Made by a program: the position numbers and the translations under genes. From the NCBI RefSeq assembly GCF_040905785.1, contig NZ_JBBDQW010000006.1, forward strand, positions 62,001 to 126,000: a stretch of DNA of 64,000 bases. Direction: 5' to 3'. Source of the stretch: Tistlia sp040905785. Its GTDB lineage: Bacteria > Pseudomonadota > Alphaproteobacteria > Kiloniellales > DSM-21159. Shown in pieces: positions 24,730-31,113 of this stretch. The first letter of the stretch is position 1. Every line of letters starts with the position of its first letter. Below the pieces are notes generated by a model. The model searched no databases. It was given only the letters and a program-made list of their open reading frames with translations, and was not told where the DNA came from.

Positions 24730-24920
24730 CAGCCGACGCTCGCCTCGAGGATCGCGCCCTCGATCGCGCGCAGAGCCGCGATAACCTGCCCGGTGCCGGG
24801 CCCGCTGCCAGGCTGCCAAGTGACCAGAACCTCGACCAACGCGGCGCCGTCCTCGGCCTCCGTGTCCACGGTCACCGCGTCCTTGCGGCTGGTGCTGGCG
24901 GAAAACTGATAAGCGGCCAT
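24729..24920 (-). CDS. Small hypothetical phage-type protein
   Basis: 63 residues, starting at an ATG behind GGAGGATCTGAAAA, which is a strong ribosome binding site. The sequence alternates hydrophobic and charged residues (ALVEVLVTWQPGSGPG) and looks like a small beta-hairpin plus helix (AALRAIEGAILEA). The stop overlaps the ATG of the 251-residue gene. No family is recognised. It is the first gene of the coupled run after a 128-base gap that shows no ORF. Confidence 0.55.
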   Translation of the reverse strand: MAAYQFSASTSRKDAVTVDTEAEDGAALVEVLVTWQPGSGPGTGQVIAALRAIEGAILEASVG

Positions 24921-25048
24921 TTTTCAGATCCTCCGGACTTCGCGAGGGAATCGTGCGAGGGGAAGGGGGCGGCTGGTGTGGCGCGCGCCGAATTCTGGCC
25001 CCCGCCCCCTCGGATTGCCGGCGGCCGGTCGAGACCCTCAGGCCCCCC

Positions 25049-25630
25049 TCATCGGTCTTCGCTCCCGCTGTCGATGGTGACGGCCGGCAGGGGCGCGCCG
25101 TCGTCCGGCTGCTGGTTGCCGAAGAGAAAATTGAAGGTGATGCCGCCCGCCGGGAACGACGCCTCGCCGCCGCCGATGACGCCCGCGCCGGTCAGTGCCG
25201 CCCGCGCCAGGTCGGCCCGCACCCGCTCGGAGACGGCGCCGCCCAGCAGGTGCTCGAAGACCCCGATCGCGCGCGGCACGGTCGAGCCCCGGAAGAACTT
25301 CCGCGCCTTGGTCTGGATCAGCTCTTGGCCGCGGTCGGAGTTGATGTGCCGGGACAGCGCCTCGCGCGTTCGGCCGACCTTCTCGGCTGCCTCGGCGATG
25401 GTGTCGGCCTCGCCGCGCATCATCAGGTCGACCGCCTGGCCGACCCAGGGCGACAGAGGCCTGGCAGCGCGCGCAGGAGCCGCTTTCCGCGGGGCGTCGG
25501 TGTCAGAGACCGGTGCCAGGCGCTCGCTATTGCTTTGATCCGCAACGGCTTCCCGGTGAGCCGAGCGGCTCTTGCCACCGCCCTTGCCACCCGCCGCGCT
25601 CTCCGACCTGCTCCGGCCCCGGTCGTCCAT
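25049..25630 (-). CDS. HTH protein, possibly terminase small-subunit-like
   Basis: 193 residues from the ATG at 25630 (MDDRGRSRSESAA), with GAGGAGCAACAGG upstream. A basic, Ser/Lys/Gly-rich N-terminal arm of about 45 residues is followed by a helix-turn-helix-like segment, DTIAEAAEKVGRTREALSRH (about 100-120), and a helical dimer-type domain (VRADLARAALTGAGVI). The order arm, HTH, oligomerisation helix fits small terminase subunits that recognise packaging sites; the same pattern also fits other phage regulators. No large terminase is found in the element, so if the call is right packaging would need a helper phage. Confidence 0.45.
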   Translation of the reverse strand: MDDRGRSRSESAAGGKGGGKSRSAHREAVADQSNSERLAPVSDTDAPRKAAPARAARPLSPWVGQAVDLMMRGEADTIAEAAEKVGRTREALSRHINSDRGQELIQTKARKFFRGSTVPRAIGVFEHLLGGAVSERVRADLARAALTGAGVIGGGEASFPAGGITFNFLFGNQQPDDGAPLPAVTIDSGSEDR

Positions 25631-25655
25631 TGTCCTGTTGCTCCTCACTGCGCCG

Positions 25656-25985
25656 TCACCGTGAGGTCTTCGATTCGGAGGCGGAAGGGGCTGTAGCATG
25701 TGGCGCAGCAACCTGTGGCGTGCGCTGCAGCAGTGCGCCGATCATGTAGGAGTTTGGCAGGGGGATGACGGGCTCGGCGCCGAGAGCGGCGTACCACTCG
25801 AGCAGGCGCTCGTAGCTGGGCCGCCGGCCGCTCTCGTAGCCGCGACAGGTGCCTTCCCGCCAGTGGGCGAGCCGGTCGACCTTGGCAGCCGAGAGCCCGA
25901 GGACCACGCGCAGCCGTGCGAGCTGGTCGACAGGGGTGCCACCCTGGATCGCGCCGTTGACCTCGACCGCCGGGCGGTCGCTCAC
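25656..25985 (-). CDS. XRE-type helix-turn-helix regulator of the element
   Basis: 109 residues from a GTG at 25985; the longer upstream frame is compositionally implausible. The region LARLRVVLGLSAAKVDRLAH, then YESGRRPSYERLLEWYAALG (about residues 22-70), fits a Cro/CI-like HTH with recognition helix around VDRLAHWREG. A C-terminal tail of 40 residues has no clear domain. Given its place between replication-type and structural genes, it probably controls the switch between maintenance and late expression. That role is inferred from position. Confidence 0.55.
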   Translation of the reverse strand: MSDRPAVEVNGAIQGGTPVDQLARLRVVLGLSAAKVDRLAHWREGTCRGYESGRRPSYERLLEWYAALGAEPVIPLPNSYMIGALLQRTPQVAAPHATAPSASESKTSR

Positions 25986-26270
25986 GGCCGCAACCCTCGA
26001 GCCAGAGAGCGCGGAAGCCGGGCCGGCTGGCGGGTGCTGGCGGCGCGCCCTGCCCGTCCCGCCCGATCGGCCGGCAGGCGCGTGACCCCTCGCGCGAGGC
26101 GCCAACGTCTCCCGCTCACCCCTGCTGCAGTCCTTCGGGCAAGGTTTCCGCCCCGCTTGTGGCTCTGCTGCTGGGTACGGAGCGCCCAGGTTTCCGCCCC
26201 CGGACAGACCGGACACCCCCTAAAGGGGGTTGTCCTGTCCTGTCCGGTGCCCGGCCCGGACAACCGCGCA

Positions 26271-26300
26271 ATCTGTCCGGTCTTGTCCGGTCTTGTCCGG
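26271..26300. repeat. Three tandem decamers (iteron- or operator-like)
   Basis: Three adjacent 10-base units end at the same register: ATCTGTCCGG, TCTTGTCCGG, TCTTGTCCGG (26271-26300). More TGTCC and CCGGACA copies are scattered at 26200-26262, with a CCCCCTAAAGGGGG palindrome at 26215-26228. They directly follow the RepA-like ATPase gene. The surrounding gap 25986-26301 holds no gene I can support. Tandem decamers beside a replication ATPase fit iterons of an origin. A binding site for the HTH protein downstream is the alternative. Confidence 0.5.
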
Positions 26301-26301
26301 G

Positions 26302-27477
26302 TCATCGGGCCAACCACACGCGATCGTTATGAAAGCCAATGATTTCCTTGTCTTGGAGCGTCTGAAACGCGCGCTTGAAGGCCTTCCGCAGCGCCTCCGA
26401 CTTGTCCTTTGAGTTGTCCGCCGCGACGAGCCCATGCGTCCCGCAGGCAGTGCGCCAGAGGCTGAGAGAGATGCCCTTGACGTTGCGAGGTGTCCGGTCG
26501 GTTGCCGGCAGGATCTCGCCGCTCCGGTCGATCTCGTTCTGCAGGATGGAGAGGGCGATGCTGGTCTGTGGCGACAGCTTCGGACGACGGGCTGTCACCT
26601 GTCCGACCGCCTCGCATTCGGCGAGCGCCAGGCTCCCCCTCACCCGGCCCGACTCGTCAGGGGGTAGTGGCACCTCGACCGTCTTGAAGGCGAAGGTTTC
26701 GCCGGTACGATGGTCGCGTTGCTTCTCGGACCGCACGCTGACGATCGGCTGCGTGCCGCTGATGGAGAGCTCGGTATCCGCGGCCGCCCGCAACAGCGAG
26801 TGGCCGCGGGCGCCCTTCGCCTCGTCCTTGCCGCTGTGGTGGACCAGCATGACGTGGGCGCCGGTCTCGGCCCGGATGCGGTCCATCTGCATGACGAAGG
26901 CTCCCATGTCCTCGGCACCGTTCTCGTTGCCGCCGGCCATCGCCCGCGAGAGCGTGTCGATGACGACCAGGCCGAGTTCCAGCCCCGGCTCGAGCGGCAG
27001 TGCCTTCGCTTTCTCGATCAGAGCTGAAACGTGGCCACCGTCGTTCTCGGGGGAGCGAAGGTTGATCGGATTGACGCTGACGAAGAGCGGGATGTCCTCG
27101 GGGACGCAGTGGTGCAGCCGCATCGCCTCCAGGCGATCGACGAACCCGCGACCACCCTCTGCGACGACGTAGAGCACTGCGCACCGGCGGACGCGGCGTC
27201 CGCGCCAGGGGGTCCCGTCGGCCAGGCACCGCGACAGGTCGATTGCGAAGAAGGTCTTGCAGGTGCCAGGAGGGCCGTACAGGACCGAAAGCGCGGTGCT
27301 GTCCAACAGGTCCTCGACCAGAGCCTCGCGTCGGGGAATCCCGCGCAGTTCGGTCCAGTGGAGCAGTTCCACTTCGCCTTGAGCCGCCCGCCCCGAGCCG
27401 CGCCCGTCGCTCTCCGGCAGCGGCGGCTCCTGGGGGCGCTCGGCCGGCGCCGTCTGCGCCTCGTCATCACGCAGCAT
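26302..27477 (-). CDS. RepA/DnaB-like AAA-family ATPase (AAA_25 type)
   Basis: 391 residues. The N-terminal 40 are charged and disordered. A RecA-type core follows: Walker A GPPGTCKT (68-75; the usual Gly before Lys is Cys), Walker B-like LGLVVIDTLSRAMAGGNENG, VMLVHHSGKDEAKGARGHS, and later an arginine-containing strand. This pattern matches RepA-like hexameric helicases of plasmids and satellites. The C-terminal 100 residues look like a winged-helix DNA-binding domain (SIALSILQNEIDRSG). It likely opens the origin of the element, possibly at the decamers next to its stop. It overlaps its upstream neighbour by 11 bases. Confidence 0.78.
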   Translation of the reverse strand: MLRDDEAQTAPAERPQEPPLPESDGRGSGRAAQGEVELLHWTELRGIPRREALVEDLLDSTALSVLYGPPGTCKTFFAIDLSRCLADGTPWRGRRVRRCAVLYVVAEGGRGFVDRLEAMRLHHCVPEDIPLFVSVNPINLRSPENDGGHVSALIEKAKALPLEPGLELGLVVIDTLSRAMAGGNENGAEDMGAFVMQMDRIRAETGAHVMLVHHSGKDEAKGARGHSLLRAAADTELSISGTQPIVSVRSEKQRDHRTGETFAFKTVEVPLPPDESGRVRGSLALAECEAVGQVTARRPKLSPQTSIALSILQNEIDRSGEILPATDRTPRNVKGISLSLWRTACGTHGLVAADNSKDKSEALRKAFKRAFQTLQDKEIIGFHNDRVWLAR

Positions 27478-28045
27478 CGCGTCGAGCCTCCGCTACGGTG
27501 ATGGCAGTGGCCCAGCGCGCGCATTCGGCCGCCCGACGCGCCAGCCTCTCGGCCACCGCCGGCGAGCTGCAGCGGATCTCCGCGAAGCCGCTCAGCAGGT
27601 CGCGCGGGTCAGCCCGCCAGTCGAGCACCGTTGCCCCCTGCCCCCCCGCCCGCACCCAGGCAAGCGGGCTCGCGCGAAGGTGCAGCACCGGCCGCGGCTG
27701 GAATCGCGCGTCGTCCAGATCGCCCAAGACGCCAGCGGCGCCCGTCCTGCGCCACCAGCGCTGCGGGGCGCTGGGGCGCCAGGCGACCAGGTCGACGATG
27801 CTCAGCCAGCCGCCGTCTCGCCGGTCGTGCTCACCGGCGGCGACCATGAGCAGGGGCTCGCCTTCCGGGTCGGGAGCGAACAGGATGGCGCTGTCAATCC
27901 GGCCGCGACCAACGGCAACGATCGAGCGCCCGGGCGGCAGTTCCGCCAGGCTGACGCCGATCTGCTCCAGCAACGCGAACTCGGCCCGGCCCATTGCGCC
28001 AACGACGGCGGCGAACTCGGCCGCGATCTCGTCGCGGTCAGCCAC
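27467..28045 (-). CDS. Hypothetical protein of the element's replication module
   Basis: 192 residues from a GTG at 28045 behind GGGAGGTGGCG; longer frames are noise. No known family is recognised. The N-terminal half is mixed alpha/beta (FALLEQIGVSLAELPPGRSI, then DSAILFAPDPEGEPLLMVAA), and the C-terminal half ends in a basic helix with RLARRAAECARWATA. The gene overlaps the PC4-like gene upstream by 8 bases and the ATPase downstream by 11. This suggests a replication partner, such as a loader or primase-like factor, but no catalytic motif is seen. Confidence 0.5.
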   Translation of the reverse strand: MADRDEIAAEFAAVVGAMGRAEFALLEQIGVSLAELPPGRSIVAVGRGRIDSAILFAPDPEGEPLLMVAAGEHDRRDGGWLSIVDLVAWRPSAPQRWWRRTGAAGVLGDLDDARFQPRPVLHLRASPLAWVRAGGQGATVLDWRADPRDLLSGFAEIRCSSPAVAERLARRAAECARWATAITVAEARRDAA

Positions 28046-28403
28046 CGCCACCTCCCGCCAGGCGCTCGAGCTCCGAGGAGGCCTTCCGCAGCGCCTCGGC
28101 AACGCGCAGGGCCCGGCCGGGTAGGAGACGCACACCCTTCCGGGTCGGGCGCAGCTCGCCGGCGACGGCCGCCCACAGGCGAAGGTCAACGCCGTACCGG
28201 CCGTTCTGGTCGACAGCGACCCGGACGCGCAGGCGCCTGCCCTGGCCGGCGTCCTCGTCCAACAGGAACGGGTCGAGCGGAGCGTGCAGCGCCGCTTGCG
28301 CGGCTCGGGCGCTGCTGGCATGATTCGGAACTGCTGTTTCGCTAAGAGCCCGGTTCCCGCTGCCAGTGCGGGGCCGGGCTTTTTCGTCAGGCGGCCTCGC
28401 CAT
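28038..28403 (-). CDS. PC4/p15-like single-stranded DNA binding domain protein
   Basis: 121 residues from the ATG at 28403. The C-terminal half reads RLRVRVAVDQNGRYGVDLRL, then GELRPTRKGVRLLPGRALRV. That is the PC4/YdbC pattern: a strand with (V/I)DIR-like VDLR, then the pTrKG(I/V) turn and a closing helix (ALRKASSELERLA). PC4-fold proteins bind single-stranded DNA and act in transcription or replication. The first 45 residues are low-complexity. The gene overlaps the excisionase-like gene by 17 bases and the downstream gene by 8, in a module with a replication ATPase. Confidence 0.55.
   Translation of the reverse strand: MARPPDEKARPRTGSGNRALSETAVPNHASSARAAQAALHAPLDPFLLDEDAGQGRRLRVRVAVDQNGRYGVDLRLWAAVAGELRPTRKGVRLLPGRALRVAEALRKASSELERLAGGGGG
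28347..28384 (+). terminator. Strong hairpin with T-tract, plus-strand orientation
   Basis: AGCCCGG (28347-28353) pairs with CCGGGCT (28374-28380), with an inner CCCGC/GCGGG stem, and is followed directly by a run of T. It is shaped as an intrinsic terminator for plus-strand transcription but lies inside minus-strand coding sequence. It could protect the minus-strand operon from transcription entering from the left. Confidence 0.45.
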
Positions 28404-28608
28404 GCTCGGCTGCGCCCTTCAGCGCCTGCTCGGTCATCTCAGCGAACCGCTGCTCCATCGCGGCTATCGGCACGATCAGCTTCCGGCCAACTCGCACGGT
28501 CGGGATGACCCCCTCCTCGGCGAGCTGATACGCGCGCCTCTCGCTCACATTCAGGAACTCCCGCCCGGCCTCGGGAACCGTCATCGTCCGCTTCTGGACG
28601 CTCTCCAT
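28387..28608 (-). CDS. Excisionase-family HTH DNA-binding protein
   Basis: 73 residues. The segment RTMTVPEAGREFLNVSERRA, then YQLAEEGVIPTVRVGRKLIV, is the MerR-like winged helix (HTH_17) of excisionases and AlpA-like regulators. The C-terminal helix IAAMEQRFAEMTEQALKGAA may dimerise. It starts the leftward gene run and is divergent from the zinc-motif gene and integrase, which is the usual control layout for a mobile element. It probably bends attachment site DNA or represses the divergent promoters. Confidence 0.75.
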   Translation of the reverse strand: MESVQKRTMTVPEAGREFLNVSERRAYQLAEEGVIPTVRVGRKLIVPIAAMEQRFAEMTEQALKGAAEHGEAA

Positions 28609-28685
28609 GGTTTACCCTCCTTCAGAGGACGCAAGATGTTGTGTCCGCTGATCGTCCTACTGCGGGCCTTGCGCCGCAACGCGAT

Positions 28686-28721
28686 ATCTGGAAGAATTGG
28701 ATTATCCGTATTTTTCCAGAT
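28686..28721. promoter_or_regulatory. Inverted repeat operator in the divergent promoter region
   Basis: ATCTGGAAGAA (28686-28696) and TTTTTCCAGAT (28711-28721) are inverted copies with one mismatch around a 14-base spacer that itself contains GGATTATCC. The 126-base gap between the leftward excisionase-like gene and the rightward gene at 28735 holds nothing else. The location suggests a repressor site controlling both directions. Confidence 0.55.
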
Positions 28722-28734
28722 GCTCGGAGGGCCG

Positions 28735-29379
28735 ATGGCAACGATCTCGACCCACTTCGAATGGCAGGTGGACTCGAAGGGCTACCGGTTCGAACGAAGC
28801 CACAAGCCGAAGGGATCGCTCCTCGGCCGCCGCGAGCACGACGCGATCGTGCGAAGAGGCGGCGGCCTGCAGACCCGGCACCCACTCGAGCACTTTGACA
28901 CGCTCTACAAGCAGTTCTCAGAGCTGGATGACTCGGTTGAGGCTTACATCGACTTCGCGTCGAAGTTCGGCCCGCTCACCGAGAACGGGCACGCTCCAGA
29001 GGGCGACCCAGTCGAAGATTGGCGCTTCTGGGTCAGCTACATGAAGCATCTCATCGTCGTGCGGGAGGTTGACCCTCAGAAGCTGATCTACGACGCCCCG
29101 AGTCCGACAGAGTTCGGTCGGATGCGGGCAAGGCTGGTCGCCCAGGGCCCCGGCGGCCGGCCCGCCCTTCGGCTGATACCGGTTTCGCTGCGCGACGCCC
29201 TATGGCTCCAGTTCGCGCAGTCGACAGTTTCAGGCGCCGATCTTCGCACCTGCGACTGGTGCGGAACGTGGTTCGAATCCGGCGGTGGTGCCGGCCGCCG
29301 AGCGGGAGCCCGGTTCTGCTCGGAGAAATGCCGCTCGACCTTCAACAATCGCAAGAAGTCGAAAGGGGTGCGCTCATGA
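28735..29379 (+). CDS. Zinc-motif protein upstream of the integrase
   Basis: 214 residues from the ATG at 28735 behind GGAGGGCCG. The N-terminal part begins MATISTHFEWQVDSKGYRFE. The C-terminus carries CDWCGTWFESGGG, then RFCSEKCRSTFNNRKKS, that is C-x2-C and C-x3-C pairs forming a likely zinc knuckle rich in Arg/Lys, as found in DNA-binding tails such as CGNR-like and phage zinc fingers. Its stop overlaps the integrase ATG, so it is co-translated with the integrase. It may assist or regulate recombination. Function is otherwise unknown. Confidence 0.6.
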   Translation: MATISTHFEWQVDSKGYRFERSHKPKGSLLGRREHDAIVRRGGGLQTRHPLEHFDTLYKQFSELDDSVEAYIDFASKFGPLTENGHAPEGDPVEDWRFWVSYMKHLIVVREVDPQKLIYDAPSPTEFGRMRARLVAQGPGGRPALRLIPVSLRDALWLQFAQSTVSGADLRTCDWCGTWFESGGGAGRRAGARFCSEKCRSTFNNRKKSKGVRS

Positions 29380-30533
29380 GTACCGGACACATCCGACAGC
29401 GCTCGGCTGGCAGCTGGGAGATCAAGTGGGACGCCGGGACCGACCCGCTGACCGGTCGGCGCCGTACGCGCTTCGCCACGGTCAAGGGCACGAAACGTGA
29501 CGCCCAGCGGGCGCTCCGCGAGCGCCTGGGCGCCGTCGACCGCGGCGAGATCCCCGACGCCGGCAAGATGACGCTTGGGCAGTACCTCGAGCAGTGGCTG
29601 ACCGCCCAGGAGAGCCAGGTGTCGGCCAAGACGCACGAGCGCTATTCCGAGCTGGTGCGCGGCCACCTGATCCCGGGCCTGGGCGCGGTGAAGCTCGGTC
29701 AGCTCCGGGCCGCAACCATCGAGGCCTTCTATGCCGACCGGCTCAAGAGCGGCCGGAAGAACGGCAAGGGCGGCCTGTCGCCGCGCACCGTGCGCCATCT
29801 GGACCGGGTGCTGAATGCCGCCCTCCGCCGCGCCCGCCGGCTCGACCTGATCGCGAGCAACCCCGTGGAGCTGGTCGAGCGGCCGGCCGTCCAGCCGAAG
29901 GAGATCGAAGTCCTGGACCCTCGGCAGGCGGCCATGCTCCTCAAGACGGCCGAGGGCACTCGGCTGCGGACGCCCCTGTTCTTGGCCCTAGCGACGGGGC
30001 TGCGCCGCGGCGAGCTGCTGGCCCTACGGTGGCGCGACCTGGACCTTGACCGCGGGCAGCTCACCGTCGCCCAGGCGCTCGAGCAGACGACGGCCCACGG
30101 CCTGCGGTTCAAGGCGCCGAAGACCAGGCGCAGCCGGCGAACGGTCAAGATCGGCCCTGCAGTGGTCGAAGAGATGCGGGCCCACAAGCGGCGCCAGGCC
30201 GAGGAACGCCTGAGGGCAGGCCTGGGCAAGGACGAGCTCGATCTGGTGTTCGCCACCGGCGCCGGCGCGATCGTCGACCCGCGCACCTTCTCCAAGGAGT
30301 TCGCGCGGCTAGTCGCGAAGGCAGGGGTGCCGGCGGTCGGGATCCATGCCTTGCGGCACACGCACTTCACCGAGCTGCTGAAGGCCGGGATTCACCCGAA
30401 GGTCGCCGCCGACCGCGCGGGCCATGCGAGCGTCGCCGTGACCATGGACATCTACTCGCACATCGTCCCCGGCCTGCAGGAAGGTGCCGCGCTCCAGATC
30501 GACGGCGCCCTGAGAACGCTCCTCGAACAGTAG
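29376..30533 (+). CDS. int: Site-specific tyrosine integrase
   Basis: 385 residues from the ATG at 29376, which overlaps the upstream stop (ATGA). The N-terminus (RQRSAGSWEIKWDAGTDPLT) is an AP2-like arm-binding domain, followed by a SAM-like core-binding domain (MTLGQYLEQWLTAQES). The catalytic domain shows R210 (TGLRRGEL), H324 and R327 (HALRHTHF), H350 (AGHASV) and Tyr360 (MDIYSH). It catalyses integration and excision at the tRNA-Ser site that lies 82 bases after its stop. All catalytic residues are intact, so the element may still be mobile. Confidence 0.95.
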   Translation: MSTGHIRQRSAGSWEIKWDAGTDPLTGRRRTRFATVKGTKRDAQRALRERLGAVDRGEIPDAGKMTLGQYLEQWLTAQESQVSAKTHERYSELVRGHLIPGLGAVKLGQLRAATIEAFYADRLKSGRKNGKGGLSPRTVRHLDRVLNAALRRARRLDLIASNPVELVERPAVQPKEIEVLDPRQAAMLLKTAEGTRLRTPLFLALATGLRRGELLALRWRDLDLDRGQLTVAQALEQTTAHGLRFKAPKTRRSRRTVKIGPAVVEEMRAHKRRQAEERLRAGLGKDELDLVFATGAGAIVDPRTFSKEFARLVAKAGVPAVGIHALRHTHFTELLKAGIHPKVAADRAGHASVAVTMDIYSHIVPGLQEGAALQIDGALRTLLEQ

Positions 30534-30544
30534 CCGGACGCGCC

Positions 30545-30563
30545 GGTGGCAATCGGGTGGCAA
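30545..30563 (+). other. Probable integrase arm-type sites, right end
   Basis: Two direct GGTGGCAA copies (30545-30552 and 30556-30563), 3 bases apart, between the integrase stop and the tRNA. They match the pair near the left end. The sequence between them (TCG here, TTCG on the left) is also similar. Confidence 0.55.
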
Positions 30564-30614
30564 GCGCGCTAGTTTTCCCGCCGCCCGGCGCCAGGAATGG
30601 CAGTTTTCCTCGCC

Positions 30615-30653
30615 GGAGGGGTGGCCGAGCGGTTGAAGGCACCGGTCTTGAAA
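30615..30653 (+). other. Right attachment site (39-bp direct repeat) inside tRNA-Ser
   Basis: Identical to 16132-16170. It covers the 5' acceptor strand, D arm and anticodon stem-loop of the tRNA. Crossover within the anticodon region is typical of one class of tRNA-targeting integrases. In this orientation the element replaces the 5' rather than the 3' part of the host gene. Confidence 0.85.
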
Positions 30654-30704
30654 ACCGGCAGGGGCGCGAGCCCCTCGTGGGTTCGAATCCCACCCCCTCC
30701 GCCA
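30615..30704 (+). tRNA. tRNA-Ser (anticodon UGA)
   Basis: A complete 90-base gene with encoded CCA. The acceptor stem GGAGGGG (30615-30621) pairs with CCCCTCC (30694-30700), G701 is the discriminator, and CCA is 30702-30704. The anticodon TGA is at 30649-30651 in the loop CTTGAAA. The variable arm is long (GGGGCGCGAGCCCC), as expected for serine, and the T loop GTTCGAATC is intact. The first 39 bases were supplied by the integrative element, so the gene now depends on a promoter inside the element. Confidence 0.95.
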
Positions 30705-31113
30705 CCTTTCAGTCGCGAACCCGATGCAAGCTGCCCGATGGGTCCTTTCCTGTCGTTGGCGGTCTGAAAGAAACCTGCGGTCCGTCCTGTCCGAAACGGA
30801 CATCAATCGCAGGCGCTCCGGGCTGGTGAGCCTCCCCCAAAGCGGCGGAGTCCGTAGAGGACTTTCAGGTGGCGGTGGAAGAAGGCTCGCTTGAAAACAA
30901 GCATCAAACGCGGCTTAATCTAAGAACTGGTTGTTATTGAAAGTGGCAGGTCAGGCTTTGTTTACGTGCGTGTCCGGGAACCTTATCCCCGTGGCGCTGT
31001 GCCGGACCAATCTTCGGGCAGGGCCATCGCAAGGCGACTGTCGATAGGCCGGTCGTTGTCTTCGAAGCCATGTAATCGCCGTCCGTTGCCTATTGTCTTG
31101 CAGGGGTCTATTC
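30705..31113. other. Intergenic region right of the tRNA, no gene seen
   Basis: 409 bases without a supportable ORF. It contains a small palindrome (TGTCCG-AAA-CGGACA, 30789-30803) and a lower-GC stretch around 30880-30960 that could hold the promoter of the P450 operon. A CAGGGG ribosome binding site precedes the ATG at 31114. Confidence 0.5.

Larger units (their letters stand above)
16132..30653. mobile_element. Integrative element (phage satellite or decayed prophage) in tRNA-Ser(UGA)
   Basis: A 14.5-kb segment is bounded by a 39-bp direct repeat (16132-16170 and 30615-30653) corresponding to the 5' half of tRNA-Ser. Inside lie a tyrosine integrase next to the right end, an excisionase-like gene, a RepA-like ATPase, a small-terminase-like gene and a long minus-strand run of ATGA-coupled phage-type genes. 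The terminase large subunit, portal, capsid and lysis genes are missing. That leaves either a satellite that needs a helper or a prophage that lost its morphogenesis genes. Cargo includes a PIN-domain pair and a PEP-CTERM gene on the opposite strand. Confidence 0.85.

Noticed and set aside
26200..26300. Tandem TGTCCGG units as a CRISPR array
   Set aside because: Units are 10 bases and directly adjacent, with no spacers, no cas genes nearby and no leader.
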